Counted from the first letter of the stretch, positions 21,701-34,605 are shown. The stretch: DNA of 64,000 bases from Elgaria multicarinata webbii (GCF_023053635.1 NC_086178.1:29559726-29623725), one strand, 5' to 3'. The notes: generated by a model not told the origin, from the letters alone. Numbers and translations: made by a program.

Positions 21701-24700
21701 TTTTTCTCTCTTCCCCGCTTGGGGATTATTTTCGCAGGTGGCGATGGCGACCGGGCAGGTGTTGTTTCATCGCTTCTTCTATTCAAAGTCCTTTGTCAAG
21801 CACAGCTTCGAGGTGAGTTATAGGGGTATGGGATGCAAGCAGCACTTAAGGAGTTTCCCAGGGTGGCGGGCGAAGCGTGGTGAACGTTTTCAAAATTAAA
21901 TATGAGAAGTAGAGTGGGTTCTCTGCGACAGGCCCACTCAGGTTAGTAGTAATCTGCCCACTCCTTTTCTCACAGAGGCATTTCTAGAACATGTTGGCTC
22001 GGGTCATACTTTAGTTGGCATCTCTATTTTGGGGTAGTACCTGGTATAGGGTCTGGCTATGTAGAAATATGCTGTGTTTGAAATTGGAAATTACCTTCTT
22101 ACGGCAATGGGCTTCTTTTCAGATTGTTGCTATGGCCTGCATCAATCTTGCTTCCAAAATTGAAGAAGCACCTCGTCGCATAAGAGATGTGATCAATGTT
22201 TTCCATCACCTGCGCCAGTTAAGAGCAAAAAGGTAAGCTCCACTTTTGATGTATATAATGTACCACACTGTACACTGTCTCTCTGTAATGTAGTCTAAAG
22301 GTTGTGGAGGTTCTGATGGGGTAGGTTTATTTCATTAGATTGAGAAGGGTGATCTTTTGAGTTGTGCATAAACAACTCTGTAGCTGACTTTCATAGGCAT
22401 GACTTTTTGCTAATTTATGATTTAGGGTGTAATCCCGTACATGTTTAGACAGAAAAGGGTCCTACAAATCCCATATTCCTCAGACCTATTTCTGTCTAAA
22501 CATGCATAGGATTGTGTCTAGTGTTTTGAAGCATCAAGTACATATCCCTAATTGAGTGGAGTTTGAAATTCATGGAAGGAAGTCTTGGGTCTGAGCTGGT
22601 AGTGCTGAATTCCTTTTTTTTCCTCCCTTAATTTATGGCTAATCTTGTAGCAAAATTTGTTATAGAGACCTTTTACTAGGTGTTTTACTGGAAATATTGG
22701 TTGAGTCATGTTAGACTCTAGAGATTACATATTGTGTCTTGACCTCTTGCAGAAGGCTGGAATATAACTAATTTAAGTTTATTGTAGAGTTTTTGGTTGG
22801 GAAAGCTGACAGCATTTGGTTTACAGCATATACCTGTTTTAATAATATCTTCAAGGAGGTAAACAAAGGAATCCTGGAAGCCATGAGAAAGAACCTATGA
22901 TTACAGGAACAAGACTTTTGTCATTCAGCATGATTGTCTATAAATCAGATGAGTCTTAATTTTGTGTGTGCTTTTGTGATTGATGTAGATTGATGTCTCC
23001 AGTTGTTGAACTGTCCAACTTTTAGATGTAAAACAAAGTGTAAATTAGAGAAAGAGCTTTTTAAGTGAAAGAAAGTCTAAGCAAATGTGTATAGGGAACC
23101 TTCTACAATAACAGAAGTGTAATTCGTATTACCTTGAATATTGTTTCTTGAAGCCATCTTCATATTGGTAAAGATAGGTTTGACTTCAGTGATTTCTTGT
23201 CAACTTTCCAATGACTTATTTTTCTCTGATGTATCTTGTGGGATGATGGGGCATCCCAAACTTGACAGACAAATTTGTGCCATGAAATTTAGATTATATC
23301 TAGACAACATTAGCTGCTGTTTAAAATGGTATGTCAGTGCATACACACATGCATTTATCTTTCCTATTTCCTTTTCAAGTTTTTTTTAATAAATGATAAA
23401 TCAACTTTGTTTTGAGTGAAATAGTTGCAGCAAGGACTTTCCCTCAGTGTCTGGATTTCAAATGAAGTTGTAACTAACTGTTAACTTTAAAATATTTTTG
23501 GTCAGGCAGGATAAGATCAAGTTGCCTGGTTGGTAGTTAACAACCTGTCAACTTCTCTAAATTAAATGAAAATTTCCCATTAAAATGTATGGCATGTCAT
23601 ATCCAAGCAACTATGCTTTTTACTTGCTTTTTTGTTAAAAAATGTCATTTTTGAGCATTTTGGAACAAATCTGTATGAAAACTTGGCATGCAGGATCATT
23701 TTTTAAAGCGGAATGTAAGCATTTATCTGTGCGTGTTACAATTTTACAAAAAAATCTGTTGTACATGTTATTAACTTTAGCTCTTTTTTCCCTTGCAACC
23801 GACTATACAGCGACCAGCTACATTTACCAAAGCCTGGGTGATGTGGAGTGGTTCATAGAGATGAAGCTGTCGTCATGGCAACAGTGAGTGACGTATCGAA
23901 AATCCCCAAGGAGAAGCCAGTGCTCTGAGAATAGGTCACTGGAATCGGGGACTGACAGGTTGGCCGTTGGTGACCCATTTGGAAGAACTCCTGTATCTTG
24001 TGTTAAGCTTTTATCTTTGCTGTCCAGGTTTTTGGAAAATAGTTAAAAGTGTGTGTTAGAATTTTAACCAGCACATCTAAGTATTCTATGCTGAGTAGTT
24101 TTGTTTTGTCACATTTTAATCTGTTTTATTTTATGAAGTATGTACAGTGGAATTCTACCCCTGAAAGCAGTTCACTCTATCCACAACTACATTATATTGC
24201 ATACTCTAATCTAGTACGCATCAAAAATGTTTCTTTAGATTATTACTTTTCTAGCGAATGCTTTAAGATCCAGTTTTTATCCTTTTTTGAAGTATTAATA
24301 TTCACAAGTATACAAATTCCTACTTAAATACAAATAGCGTTTAATATCCAACTGCTAACAATGAGTTTATCAACGTAAAGGAATTTTGTGTACATGCTAT
24401 TGGTTTAATTTAAAGTTTTTCAATAACTGGAAATTTAAAAGGTTTATTGATTTTTATTTTAGAACAGTGTAATAGGGTAAATATGTGCACTAAAATAATA
24501 TTTTAGCCTCTGTGCAGAAGTGGGAGCTGCTTATTTGGGGCTGGGAGACCCCAACTCAGTATACGCTTTCCTTGCAAACGTCCTGTTGAAAGGTTCAGTT
24601 AAATGATTCTTCCCCCCAATTTACTTGATTTATATCTCACCTTTCCTTCAAGGAACTCAACATGGCATACATGGTTCTTTATCCCTTTTATCCTCATAGC

Positions 24701-27700
24701 AATCCTGTAAGTAGGTTAGACAGGGAATTGATGACTGGCCCAAGAATACCCAGAGGGCTTCATGGCCAAATGGGGTTTTGAATGCGAGTCTCCCTAGTCG
24801 AATCACAAAGGCTGGAAAATCCTGGATAGCTAAACAATGCCAATGATCTGACTTGCTGTATAAAGCAGTTTTATATGTCCATTGTCAGACAACTTGAGAG
24901 TTTCTATTTTCCCTAACAATAAAGATAATGGGAAACCTTTGGAAGTGCATAAGGTCTATCCATTATTGGAACTTCAACATAGCTTTGCACTGGGCTACGT
25001 ATTTCAAAGAACATTACCGTAAACAGTTAGAGTACAGATGCGTTACACTAAAAAACAAACCCTAGCATCAATGAATATCTTTCAAATATAGCTTGTTCTT
25101 GTGTGCAGCATGTAGTATGATTGCACAGAACACTACCCTCAGGTCTTACAAGTTTAAAATCAAACATGAAACAGATTAGTACTTTAATCAGTTAACCATC
25201 TTGAGGATTTAACTGAATTCAGGATGGGACACTGAGCTGTATGTGAGTTAATCCATGCTTGTAAGGAGAGCTTTATGTTAAGAGTTTGAATTAAGCACAT
25301 ACTGTGTCTACAAATATATACTTGTTGATGTATCTCGTTCAATATAACATCCCAAAGTATAGTGCTAAAATATTGTATGCAACCATATAAATCTGACAGA
25401 TTTACTGTCCAATCTTATTTGTGTACTTGAGAGTAAATCCAAACAAGGATGGGATTTGGAGTAATCACCATTGACTAGAATTGAGATGTTAGATATCTAT
25501 TGCCAGTTTAGTGAAAAATAAACTCTAGCTTGTATGAATGCTTTCCCTTAAGTTGGATACTATGGTATGAAATGTTGGGCTATTCCTATTCTGGTGATGA
25601 ACCTGTTGGAAAAATATGGGCAAGTTCTTGTTTCATCAAATTACTATCCCTCAGTGTCCGCCTTAAAGTTGTAATTGTTACATTACTTACCACAACTCTA
25701 AAATATGTGCAACACCATAGCTGTCATCAGTGCTATCAAATGATTCTCAGTTGTAAGCATAGCTGTTGTAGGTGCTGATCATGTATTGATGTTTGTGGTT
25801 TGATATGAACATGCCTTTTTTACATCAATATTTTTAATAGTATGGTGATATGCACAACTATCCCGAAGTTTGCATATATCACACACCGCCATTTATTCTG
25901 TCTATGTAGTATCAACAGTAATTTGGCTTTTAATCTTTTTGAGACATGTCACATTCACATGGCTAATAACCTGGCAAGTAGTTTGCAACCCAAATAAGTC
26001 ATTAATGGTTCATCCCTTTCCAGAATTTTCAATTCTTTTTCTCTCACAGTTACAAGTACTGATTAAGTAACACAAATAAGATGGGTAAGCCAGATAACAT
26101 CAAATGGTATCACAATAAATATGAGTTTAGGAAGAGTCTTTATAAACCTGGTATTTATCGTGATACATTTAGTTTTCTGTACTCTTTTCTTGGCTCTTTA
26201 TAGATGTAATCTGCTATTTTTCCTCAATCATTTTCCATATATATTAATAAATATTACAGGTGTCTTATGAAGCAAGTTGTTAAAGCCAATAAGGTTAAGA
26301 ACAGTTTGAAGTCAATTTGAAGAGTTAAAAATCCATATTTATATGTCAGGAAAAGTTTAATAGGACTGATGAGGGGAAATGCATGCATTTAGTAACTTGC
26401 ATGTGCTTGTTGGTAACAGCAAGAAGACAGAGAATGTGTTTTGGTGGCAAGGTGGTAATATGAACTTGCCTATGAGAAGTGCATAGTAAATCTAAACTAC
26501 TACCTTAAAAATATTTGAATCTACTTAGGTTGGTATACTAACAAGAAATCATAATCATTTTTGTCTTGCACATTAATAACTTTATGTGCAAGCATACCAA
26601 ATTCTTAAGTTGAGAGGCGTATTTTTACCTCAAGGACAATTGTTATAAGTGGATGTCACATAGAAACTTCTAGCTTGTTCTGTATGAATTAGTTCTATTC
26701 CACTGCTGTACACTCACAAATTCAGTGGGCTATTACAAAGATTTCATGGATATGATACTATTCTACTCTAAATAGCTAAAAAGAGGTCTCTTAATTGCCT
26801 TGCTCCAGTTAAAAGCAGTGTTCACATTATAGTGCTCTAAACAGTTTATTATTCTTTTATATAAGGTAGGGCTTGAAACATACATTCCTTTTCCAATGCT
26901 TAGAATCATAAAATAGTAGAGTCGGAAGGGGCCTATAAGGCCATTGAGTCCAACCCCCTGCTCAGTGCAGGAATCTGCCTTAAAGCATCCCTGACAGATG
27001 GTTGACCAGCCGCTTCTTGAAGGCCTCTAGTTTGGGAGAGCCCACGACCTCCCTAGGTAATTGGTTCCATTGTCTCCCTAGGTAATTAGTTCCATTGTCG
27101 TACTTTTCCAACAGGAAGTTTTTCCTGATGTCCAGTCATTTGGCTTCTTGTAACTTGAGCCCATTGTTCCATGTCCTGTTTTCTAGGAGGATCAAGAAGT
27201 GATCCTGGCCCTCCTCTGACAACCTCTCAAGTATTTGAAGAGTGCTTCTTAAGCTTTGTAGTCAGTAACCTAGTATGCTGAATTTCATGTAGAACACAGG
27301 ATTAAAATTCAACAGATTTAAATTCATGGTGATTTAGAATATAGGAAGACACGTCCCTGCCCCAAGGAATTTGCAATCTAAATTTCAGCACGTGGAAGCC
27401 AGATTAATGTACAAACCTGCATTCATAAGCAACCTAAAAATGTTACTTTTCCTAAAGTTTCAAGTGTGCATCTTTCTGTTCTTCAAAGAAGATGTAAAAA
27501 GGCGATTATATTGGTTACAAGCAGCTTTAAACACAATATTTCATTCACATTAAAATATTCATTGCCAATGGTTGTTTTTTAAATTCTTATTAACTGATTG
27601 AGATCAGTATAACAAGTCTTGACAAATGAACTAGTTTGTTAATAAAGTAAAGTTATATACAACTCTAAATTTCTAATATCCAAATTATGGTATGGACATG

Positions 27701-30700
27701 TCATGAAACAGATCTGTCTACAGTAGAGACTTATGGGTAGGGCAAGAATATGTTATAGCAATTAAAATATTTCTTGCTGCTAGACTTACAATTTAAGAAA
27801 TGAAGAATATGCTGTTGTCATTCAAAGGGAATTACTGAAGTGTGGCTTTGTTTTATTCTCTTGCATAACACATTTCTTTTGCAGATGTTGAAACTGGCAG
27901 TGATAATTTGAATGATGAATGCACGACTATGTTCCTTTTCAGAGACTGGAATCTTGTTGTAAGAGAGCGCTTAAAGTTTCTTAGGATTCAGCCTTGCAGA
28001 TCAACTGTCCTTTTACATGAAGTGACATGTCTCTGGAAAGCAGGGAAACTTTTTTAGTTACATAGTTGTAGGTAGTAAATCTAATTAACTTGGACAGCAC
28101 AAGATTAAAGCTTAAACTTGTTTGCAGGAGTTTAAAATCTGGTTTCTGTTGCCATTAGTTGGTTGGAAGGGAAAACAGAGAAGCCGCTGTCTTCGATATA
28201 GAAAACCGTTTTGACTCTATTTCTTACAAACTATAGGACTCCAAGCCCATTGATACTTGATCAGAACTACATAAACACCAAAAATCAAGTAATCAAAGCA
28301 GAAAGAAGGGTGCTGAAGGAATTGGGATTTTGTGTTCATGTCAAGCATCCACATAAGGTGAGTCTGCTAAAATTCTTCTTTCCCACATTGAGCTGCATAT
28401 ATGTCTTGATGGTGACAGGAAAGGTAAAAACCCAGATACGAGAGTCGGCACTAATTGTATAGCATAAGCAGAATGCCTGTCTTTGGGAAGAGGGTAACCT
28501 CTCTAATTGTAAACTGGAATAAGGGGAGATTCTGATTTTTTGTCAGAAGTGGATATTGATAGATGATGAGTATATAAATAGTATTTTATTGGTTTATGGT
28601 CAAGAAGTAGAGTGTTAACGTTTAAATACTATTTTAATATGCTTTAATTTTTTCTCTCTCCTTCAGATCATTGTTATGTACTTACAAGTCTTAGAATGTG
28701 AACGTAATCAAACCCTCGTCCAAACAGCCTGGTAAGTTATAATCTTCTCTCACCTAGCCAGGAAAATAGTAGCAGAAACAAACAAGCTTGATGTCCCATA
28801 TGCCAAACAATGAACTGTAAGTTAAATAAATACCTGATGAAGTGAAGTGTGTGTTGCTTGTTTTCTGCTTACTATTTTCATGGCTTTCATAAAACGTTTG
28901 CTTGGAGAACTCAATTTAACTTTTTTCTTTTTTCTACTCTTTAATTAAAGGGTAGCCCCTGATGGTAAGTCATAGAACTCTGCCCTCTGCACCACAGCTC
29001 ATGACCTGAGGATGGCCTGATTGGCTGCCTCTCTCTCTCCAGCCAATCCAGTGCAAGCTCTCAGCCAAGATTTACTGAAGTGGTCCATATCCATCTGGCA
29101 GCATCTTCTAGTTCTGTCGGGGTGTCAAAAGGATTTGTATATTTGATTCTAGAAGTATCTGTTCAACATACATATCATGAAATGTATATTTGTTTTCCTA
29201 GTTATTATGGTTTATGACATGACCTATTAATGTAAACTGGATTGACTTTAATTCTATCTGACATGATACTTAATTAACCGCTTTTCCAGTTTTGTCTAAA
29301 TTTGTATTTAGTTTGAGGATAAATAGTTCTTGCGCTGCTGTGCATATAAAAAGCTAGCACATGCCAAAAACATTTTTAATGTCTTTGTATTGGACATAGT
29401 TTTACACACAGCAGATCAACAGTAGATCAACTGGCATGTTTGGAGGTTTCTCCTTTATGTTCAGAAGTGAAACTATTACTAATCTGTAAAATAGCCATTT
29501 TGAGCAACTCCATATTGGATGGTAAGGAATGTTTTTATTTTGTTAGAACATGACTCTATAGTATGTTTAGAGCTGATACCTGTACAGATATCATTCACTT
29601 TATGAAGTCTTTCAACTTTCCCAGAGGCTGCAACCCTGTACATAACAAATTAAAGTCTATTGAAATTGCTGATTAAAAAATCTATATGGCAAGTTCCAGC
29701 CATAGGAGAGTTGAGCATGTCAGTGGGATGCAAAAGTGCTCCACTGTCTGGCCAATATCCTATATTGCAGTGTATTTTGGGTGATGCATTCAGCCAGTAA
29801 TTTTAGTATCTAGAAACATGCTGTAGAAGATAACATCCTGATCTATTTTAAATAAAGATGAATTAACCTTTTAAACATATTAAAGAGCAGTGTGTAGTTA
29901 TTTTTTATAATTAGCTTGGTCATGCAAACGAATTATTTTGAAGTTAGTTAATGGACACTTCATAGAATATTCATAAATATGAACTACATAATAGTTTGTA
30001 TAGTCTTAATGTTGACTTGCACCTCATTGTGGTGATAAAGACTGTATTCAAAGTAAAACTCGGCTTGTGCTTTCAGGGTTCTAGAGAGATGACAAGAGCC
30101 TGTTTGTTACAGTGGTCCAGGGGCACTGTAAATTACTGGAATAAAGTTGAAGAAAAAATAATAAAGTAGATTGAGTCTCCAACTTCATATGTTTGATATC
30201 ATAGAAGGCTTTAGAACTTGATACAATTCAAATTCATATTTTTCAGGAATTACATGAATGACTGTCTTCGAACCAATGTGTTTGTTCGATTTCAGCCAGA
30301 GACAATAGCATGTGCTTGTATCTACCTTGCTGCTAGAGCTCTGCAAGTAAGTATTTGTCTGTCTCATGTTTATACGCAAGTGCTTTGTTGTTGTTCTTAA
30401 AAATGCTTAGTGTGTGTTCAGATTTACCACCTTTTCTGTAATATTCTGTCTTCTAGATACCTTTACCTAACCGTCCTCATTGGTTTTTGCTTTTTGGAAC
30501 TACTGAAGAAGAAATTCAGGAAATATGCTTAACAATGCTTAAGCTCTACACTAGAAAGAAGGTAACTTTCAATATACTCATAAGTGGAACAACAACAAGA
30601 TTTTGGGAGTGTTCCATTCCTCTTAAGAGAACTCCAGAAAGAGCCATGTAGATTCAGGCATCTCAGGAGATGGGGAGGGGGACACCTCTCCCAGCTTTCC

Positions 30701-33700
30701 CATACTGTAGTATATGTTGCTGGAGTGCTCAGGTTTGAGGGAGGTTGTTAAACCTGTAGGGTACCGGGGTGCGGTGGGGGTGAGGACTGAAGAATGGGAA
30801 AAGGAAAAAGCATGCGGGGGCATTTTTTCCTCTTGAAACATTCCTGTGCAGTGGAATCTCACAATCCTCCCAACTATAATTCTCTCAACACACGCACTCC
30901 TCCTAATACTGTTCTTTCATCTCACAAAGTCTTTGTCAAATTATGTTTGGATGTTGTAATTTAAGGAAAAAATGTGAGGAAGGTATCTAGGGAGCCTCCC
31001 AAATATGTAGAAATATTGCCTTGTTTTTGTGCGTCCTCATTTTCTTCTAAATAGTTGCATTAGATGAGTACTCTTTCTCGTGGTTCCAGACAGCATGGAA
31101 AAGAACCTTTGTTCTGTTTCAGGGGTGGGGTCAAGATAAAACAAGACACGTTTCCTTCCTGTGCTATGAAATACTAGAGGACTGCCATCCCAAAACCTTG
31201 AGTGTATTGTAGTTGTATAGTGCAGCTGTGAAGTACACAGAGTTCTGGAGATGAGAAAGGCCTCCCTCCAATCCTCTTCCCAAATATTTATCATAAATTA
31301 TCAGCAGGTCAATTCCTTCTCTTCTGCCCGCCATTTCTTTTTTATTTGTTTTCCACTGACATGTGAACATTCCATGGCTCAAACTGCTCCCAGCCATGGA
31401 ATTAATTAGTAGACTTTCTGTCTGCCTGACTTCTGAGGCATTTTTCTTCTAATTCACAACTTGGTTCTTATGCATACCTAGGGCATATCCTGAGTATATA
31501 GAACTCATTGTCTTATTTGGGGCTGGTTTCCCCTGCCCAAACTGTGATAGAGGCACATAACAGTCTATGCATTTGATACTAGAGGGAATATTAGGCTAAA
31601 TGGTGTGTGGGGGGGATATATGTAGGTACGTACGTACGTTCACACACTCTGTCTTGATATGTTCTGACTTCTGGACTCTGCATCTCCTTGCAGCCGAACT
31701 ATGAATTACTTGATAAGGAAGTAGAAAAGAGAAAAATGGCACTGCAGGAAGCTAAACTAAAAGCAAAAGGATTAAACCCAGATGGAACGCCAGCTCTTTC
31801 AACATTGGGAGGCTTTTCACCTGCTTCTAAGCCCTGTAAGTTTCCTTATAACGAATGTCTCCATTTTGATTTTGTGCTGCTTGATAGAGCACACTTGCCA
31901 GAAATGTTGACCACTACTTAGTTACTTTGATTCTATTTTTAATGGGTGCAATCAGTTGACTTGTGGTTAATGGAATGAAAATCCATTTGTGGTACCTGAT
32001 CTGGAAAGCAAATTTTCTGCTATTTAAGAGGTTTAGATATCATTTGTTTCAAAGAATAGCAGCGTGCTATAAATAATTTGAGTTAACAACTTCTCTAGCT
32101 TAATTGGAATAGACTATTTTCGAGTTTTGTTCAAAGAAGACCAGTGTTATTGCCAGAGGTGTTGAAAACATAATGTTAAAAACAGGAAGGTGGTATATTA
32201 AATGAGAGATTAAATTTTATGCTGTCATATGATCAAAACCTGGTTTTCATTTGATGCTAATCGTAGATACTTGTATTTAGCAGGTGAAAGGTCAAAGTTT
32301 TGCCACTTGAACATACTTACCCTGAATTATTTTAATCCTTAGGCTCTCCAAGAGAAATGAAAACAGAAGAGAAATCTCCACTGTGTATCAATGCAAAAAC
32401 GATCAAAAAAGAGCCAGAAGACAGACAGGTGGTTTCCAAAAGCCCTTACAATGGGTAAGTAACATTCTTTGGTTTTGTAAACCACCCAGAGAGCTTTGTC
32501 TGATGGGTGGTATAGAAATGTAAGAGATAAATATATAATTACTTTGATATAGATGGCAAGATGCTGAAATATGCAGTTTACTTAAGTTATTTGCCGTTGC
32601 ATTTCTGTGTAATTAATGAAGTGCTCATTCTTTTAATCCAGTATGAGAAAAGAGAGCAAGAGAAGTAGAAGCAGTAGAAGTGCTAGTCGATCAAAGTCAA
32701 GAACAAAATCACGGTCCAGATCCCATTCTCCAAGGAGACAGTGAGTATTATAAAAACGGTTATCTCAAAACTGGAAAATGTAATTTACAATATGCTCCCA
32801 TTCTCCTGTATAATTCTTTAAGGAAGGTTAGTGATAATGAACATAATATGCTTCAGGTGGGGAATTTTGGTCTTCTGTTCTAAGCTTATTGTGAAATTTA
32901 CTAAAGCTGTTCGAGTAATTCTTACTATGATATATCCCAAGTTGGTCACCTTTTGTAATCTCTTGGAAATCTGTAAGAAGTTATAAATAGCACTATAGTA
33001 TACGTGCTATAATAGACAAGATTCTTTGTGGATTTAGTGCAGTGTGGCCTAGTTACTGCAGCCCAGTATGCTTAATCCTGCTATCTTACTTAAATAAGTA
33101 GAAATATTACATGAATTATATGTATCTTAATTATACAGTAATGAAGAATTCCATGTTCGGACATCATGATGGCCCATGATGAGTTAATAAGCTACGCACT
33201 GTAGCTTATTTTTGAAATAGTCCTCAATCTACTGCCACAGGAACAGGCAAATAAGCTACTGTATGTAGTTTATTAAGCTACTGTGTGTAATTTGGCTCAC
33301 CACCACCACCCCTGCCCAAACTTGCTGCGGTCCTCCTGGCTGAGCAGTGGCGCTGTTTCACCTCTAAGGTGCTGGATGTTTGCAGTCAGGAGGCCTAATC
33401 CAATATTAAAAGCCTGCACAACTGCTCACCAAGGAGCGAAAATCCCAAGTGCACTGAAAAAGTGGGGGTTGCTATCAAACTTTGGGGTCTTGTAGCATCG
33501 GGACCAAACTTCACACACAGTCCTAATCAGGAGGCACCCGATCCAACAACCAAACCATGTGCAATTACACCTGGAGGAGGAAAAATCCTGGGTGCACCAA
33601 AAGGGGTGGCACTAATAAATCTGTGGAAGTTTGCAGGATTGGGACCATTAAATATAACGCCTTCCCTTCCCAATCGACCTTCAAAATCCTGCACAATTAT

Positions 33701-34605
33701 ACCCAGAAGAGGGGGAAATGCATCAAAAAGGGGGTGGCACAAATAAACCTTTGGAAAATAAGCAAAAATAAAACAGCCAAAAATGTGGATTTCTCCCATA
33801 GCCTAAATGGCACAATTTCACTGGTGCGAATTTGCAGCTTTGCAGTTGTGCACTTTAGACTGTGGGGGGAAAGCACCTTTTGGAAAAGGGTATGTTTTGC
33901 CTCAGTCCCAAACCTCGAATCCGAGTCAAAGTTGGGTCGATTCAGCCCAATGGCCAGCCACTGCCCAATTTCCAGCTGGCACATGCCATGGTTTAAACAA
34001 GCCATGGTGGGCTCTCATGATCATGCAAACCCAAGTGTATTTATTGGCTTTACCAACAAAAGTAAAATGTCTGAAGTGAAGGGCATAATGTTCCATTTGA
34101 ATGCCATTTTTCTTTTGATAATTAAATGTAAAAGTTAAATTATAATAGTTACTTGAATAATGGGATTGATGCTGTTTAATAAAATATAAGCAGTAGATGA
34201 TTTAACTCTGTTTTGTGTATCAAGTTTAAGGAATTTAATATCCCTTGTGTTTCAAGTTACAACAATAGGCGGAGTCTCTCTGGAACCTACAGCTCAAGAT
34301 CCAGAAGCAGATCACGTAGTCACAGCGGAAGCCCTCGGAGACATCATAATCATGGATCACCACACCTAAAACCCAAGCACAGCAGAGAAGAGTTGAAAAG
34401 TGCAAATAGACACAGTCACAAAAGGAAAAAGTCCCGCTCACGTTCTCAGAGCAAATCCAGGGACCATTCAGATGTTGCCAAGAAACACAGGCATGAGCGA
34501 GGACACCACAGAGACAGGCGGGAAAGGTCTCGCTCCTTTGAGAGATCTCACAAAGGCAAGCACCACAGTGGTAGTCGTTCAGGACATAGCAGGCACAGGC
34601 GCTGA
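21041..34605 (+). CDS. CCNL1: Cyclin L1, 11 coding exons, 516 residues
   Basis: Exons: 21041-21313, 21738-21812, 22123-22232, 28237-28357, 28667-28731, 30247-30346, 30457-30561, 31694-31835, 32343-32454, 32642-32740 and 34257-34605. All introns are GT-AG and phases match throughout, giving 1551 nt including TGA. Recognition rests on near-identity to vertebrate cyclin L1 as I know it: [20 protein letters not shown] in exon 1, [20 protein letters not shown] in exon 3, [17 protein letters not shown] in exon 4, [19 protein letters not shown] in exon 6. Cyclin boxes span roughly residues 80-190 and 195-290. Residues ~370-516 are Arg/Ser-rich and end SGHSRHRR. The family partners CDK11/CDK12-type kinases and acts in pre-mRNA splicing in nuclear speckles; the RS tail is the speckle-targeting and splicing-factor-contact region. 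The ATG at 21041 is chosen because it gives MAST..., parallel to MAS... of other cyclin L1 proteins, in a good Kozak context (GTCATGG). The Ala/Pro-rich N-terminus is a little shorter than in human, from memory 526 residues in total. No disabling change is seen. Confidence 0.96.
21314..21737 (+). other. CCNL1: CCNL1 intron 1
   Basis: GTCAGC donor after LLRLPQ and a TTTTCGCAG acceptor before VAMATGQ. It is still GC-rich for most of its length, as part of the promoter CpG island. No repeat is seen. Confidence 0.85.
22435..22518. mobile_element. Fold-back MITE, family B
   Basis: GGGTGTAATCCCGTACATG and, inverted at the other end, TGTCTAAACATGCATAGGAT match the family at 14711 and 47381. It lies in CCNL1 intron 3. 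Confidence 0.65.
23811..23883 (+). other. CCNL1: Candidate alternative 'stop' exon in CCNL1 intron 3
   Basis: A pyrimidine-rich tract and the TATACAG acceptor precede 23811, and a GTGAGT donor follows 23883. Joined to exon 3 (which ends on the first two bases of a codon) it reads [10 protein letters not shown] and then TGA. I recall a short human cyclin L1 isoform ending with this same decapeptide, which makes this a conserved alternative exon rather than chance. The flanking ~100 bp is of higher complexity and G+C than the intron around it. Inclusion would give a ~162-residue product cut off within the first cyclin box, or a transcript removed by nonsense-mediated decay. The donor position is less sure than the acceptor. 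Confidence 0.75.
24621..24815 (-). mobile_element. MIR-like CORE-SINE with L2-type tail
   Basis: From left to right on the plus strand it runs TTATATCTCACCTTTCCTTC (L2-like tail), CCTCATAGCAATCCTGTAAG, GACTGGCCCAAGAATACCCAG (core) and TTGAATGCGAGTC (box-B remnant). The order matches the copy at 49857-50113. It lies in CCNL1 intron 3. Confidence 0.7.
26901..27240 (-). mobile_element. CR1 LINE 3' end in CCNL1 intron 3
   Basis: It begins TAGAATCATAAAATAGTAGAG, then AGTCCAACCCCCTGCTCAG, and ends in GATCCTGGCCCTCCTCTGAC, the same layout as at 5283. It contains an internal ~25-bp tandem duplication (CCCTAGGTAATTGGTTCCATT, repeated at about 27051-27097). Antisense to the gene. Confidence 0.85.
28951..28975 (+). 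other. CCNL1: Candidate alternative terminal/stop exon in CCNL1 intron 5
   Basis: A T-rich tract ending TTAATTAAAG precedes 28951. Joined to exon 5 (which ends TG of a Trp codon) it reads WVAPDGKS and then TAG at 28973-28975. There is an internal GTAAGT at 28965, so the exon could be a 14-nt microexon or a longer terminal exon. I recall a short isoform of the paralogue CCNL2 ending WVASEGK at the same exon junction, suggesting an alternative exon shared by the two genes. The next ~130 bp is less AT-rich than the intron average. The product would be ~222 residues, lacking most of cyclin box 2 and the RS tail. Confidence 0.65.
32470..32538 (+). mobile_element. L2 3' tail fragment in CCNL1 intron 9
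   Basis: TTTTGTAAACCACCCAGAGAG, then GGGTGGTATAGAAATG and an AT-rich tail: the last ~65 bp of an L2. It begins only ~15 bp after the exon 9 donor. Confidence 0.7.
33360..33760 (+). repeat. Tandem array of three ~125-bp units in CCNL1 intron 10
   Basis: Three successive units, from about 33370, 33484 and 33625, share in order a GCA.GA.TGGGACCAAACTTC-like start, an AATCCTGCACAATTA-like block, a GGAG..AAAATCC block and a GGTGCACCAAAAGGGGTGG-like end. Divergence between units is substantial. A single related unit lies at 12221-12348. The 193-codon frame across it is a consequence of the repeats and carries no known domain. Confidence 0.65.

Larger units (their letters stand above)
22233..28236 (+). 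other. CCNL1: CCNL1 intron 3, the longest intron
   Basis: This intron is about 6 kb. It contains a family-B MITE (22435-22518), the candidate stop exon at 23811, a minus-strand MIR-like SINE (24621-24815), possibly a diverged short MITE at 25400-25485, and a CR1 3' end (26901-27240). The rest is AT-rich with no further exon that I can support. Confidence 0.8.

Noticed and set aside
33557-34138. 193-codon frame in CCNL1 intron 10
   Set aside because: It spans three tandem repeat units and beyond, shows no known domain and is not joined to any exon in phase.
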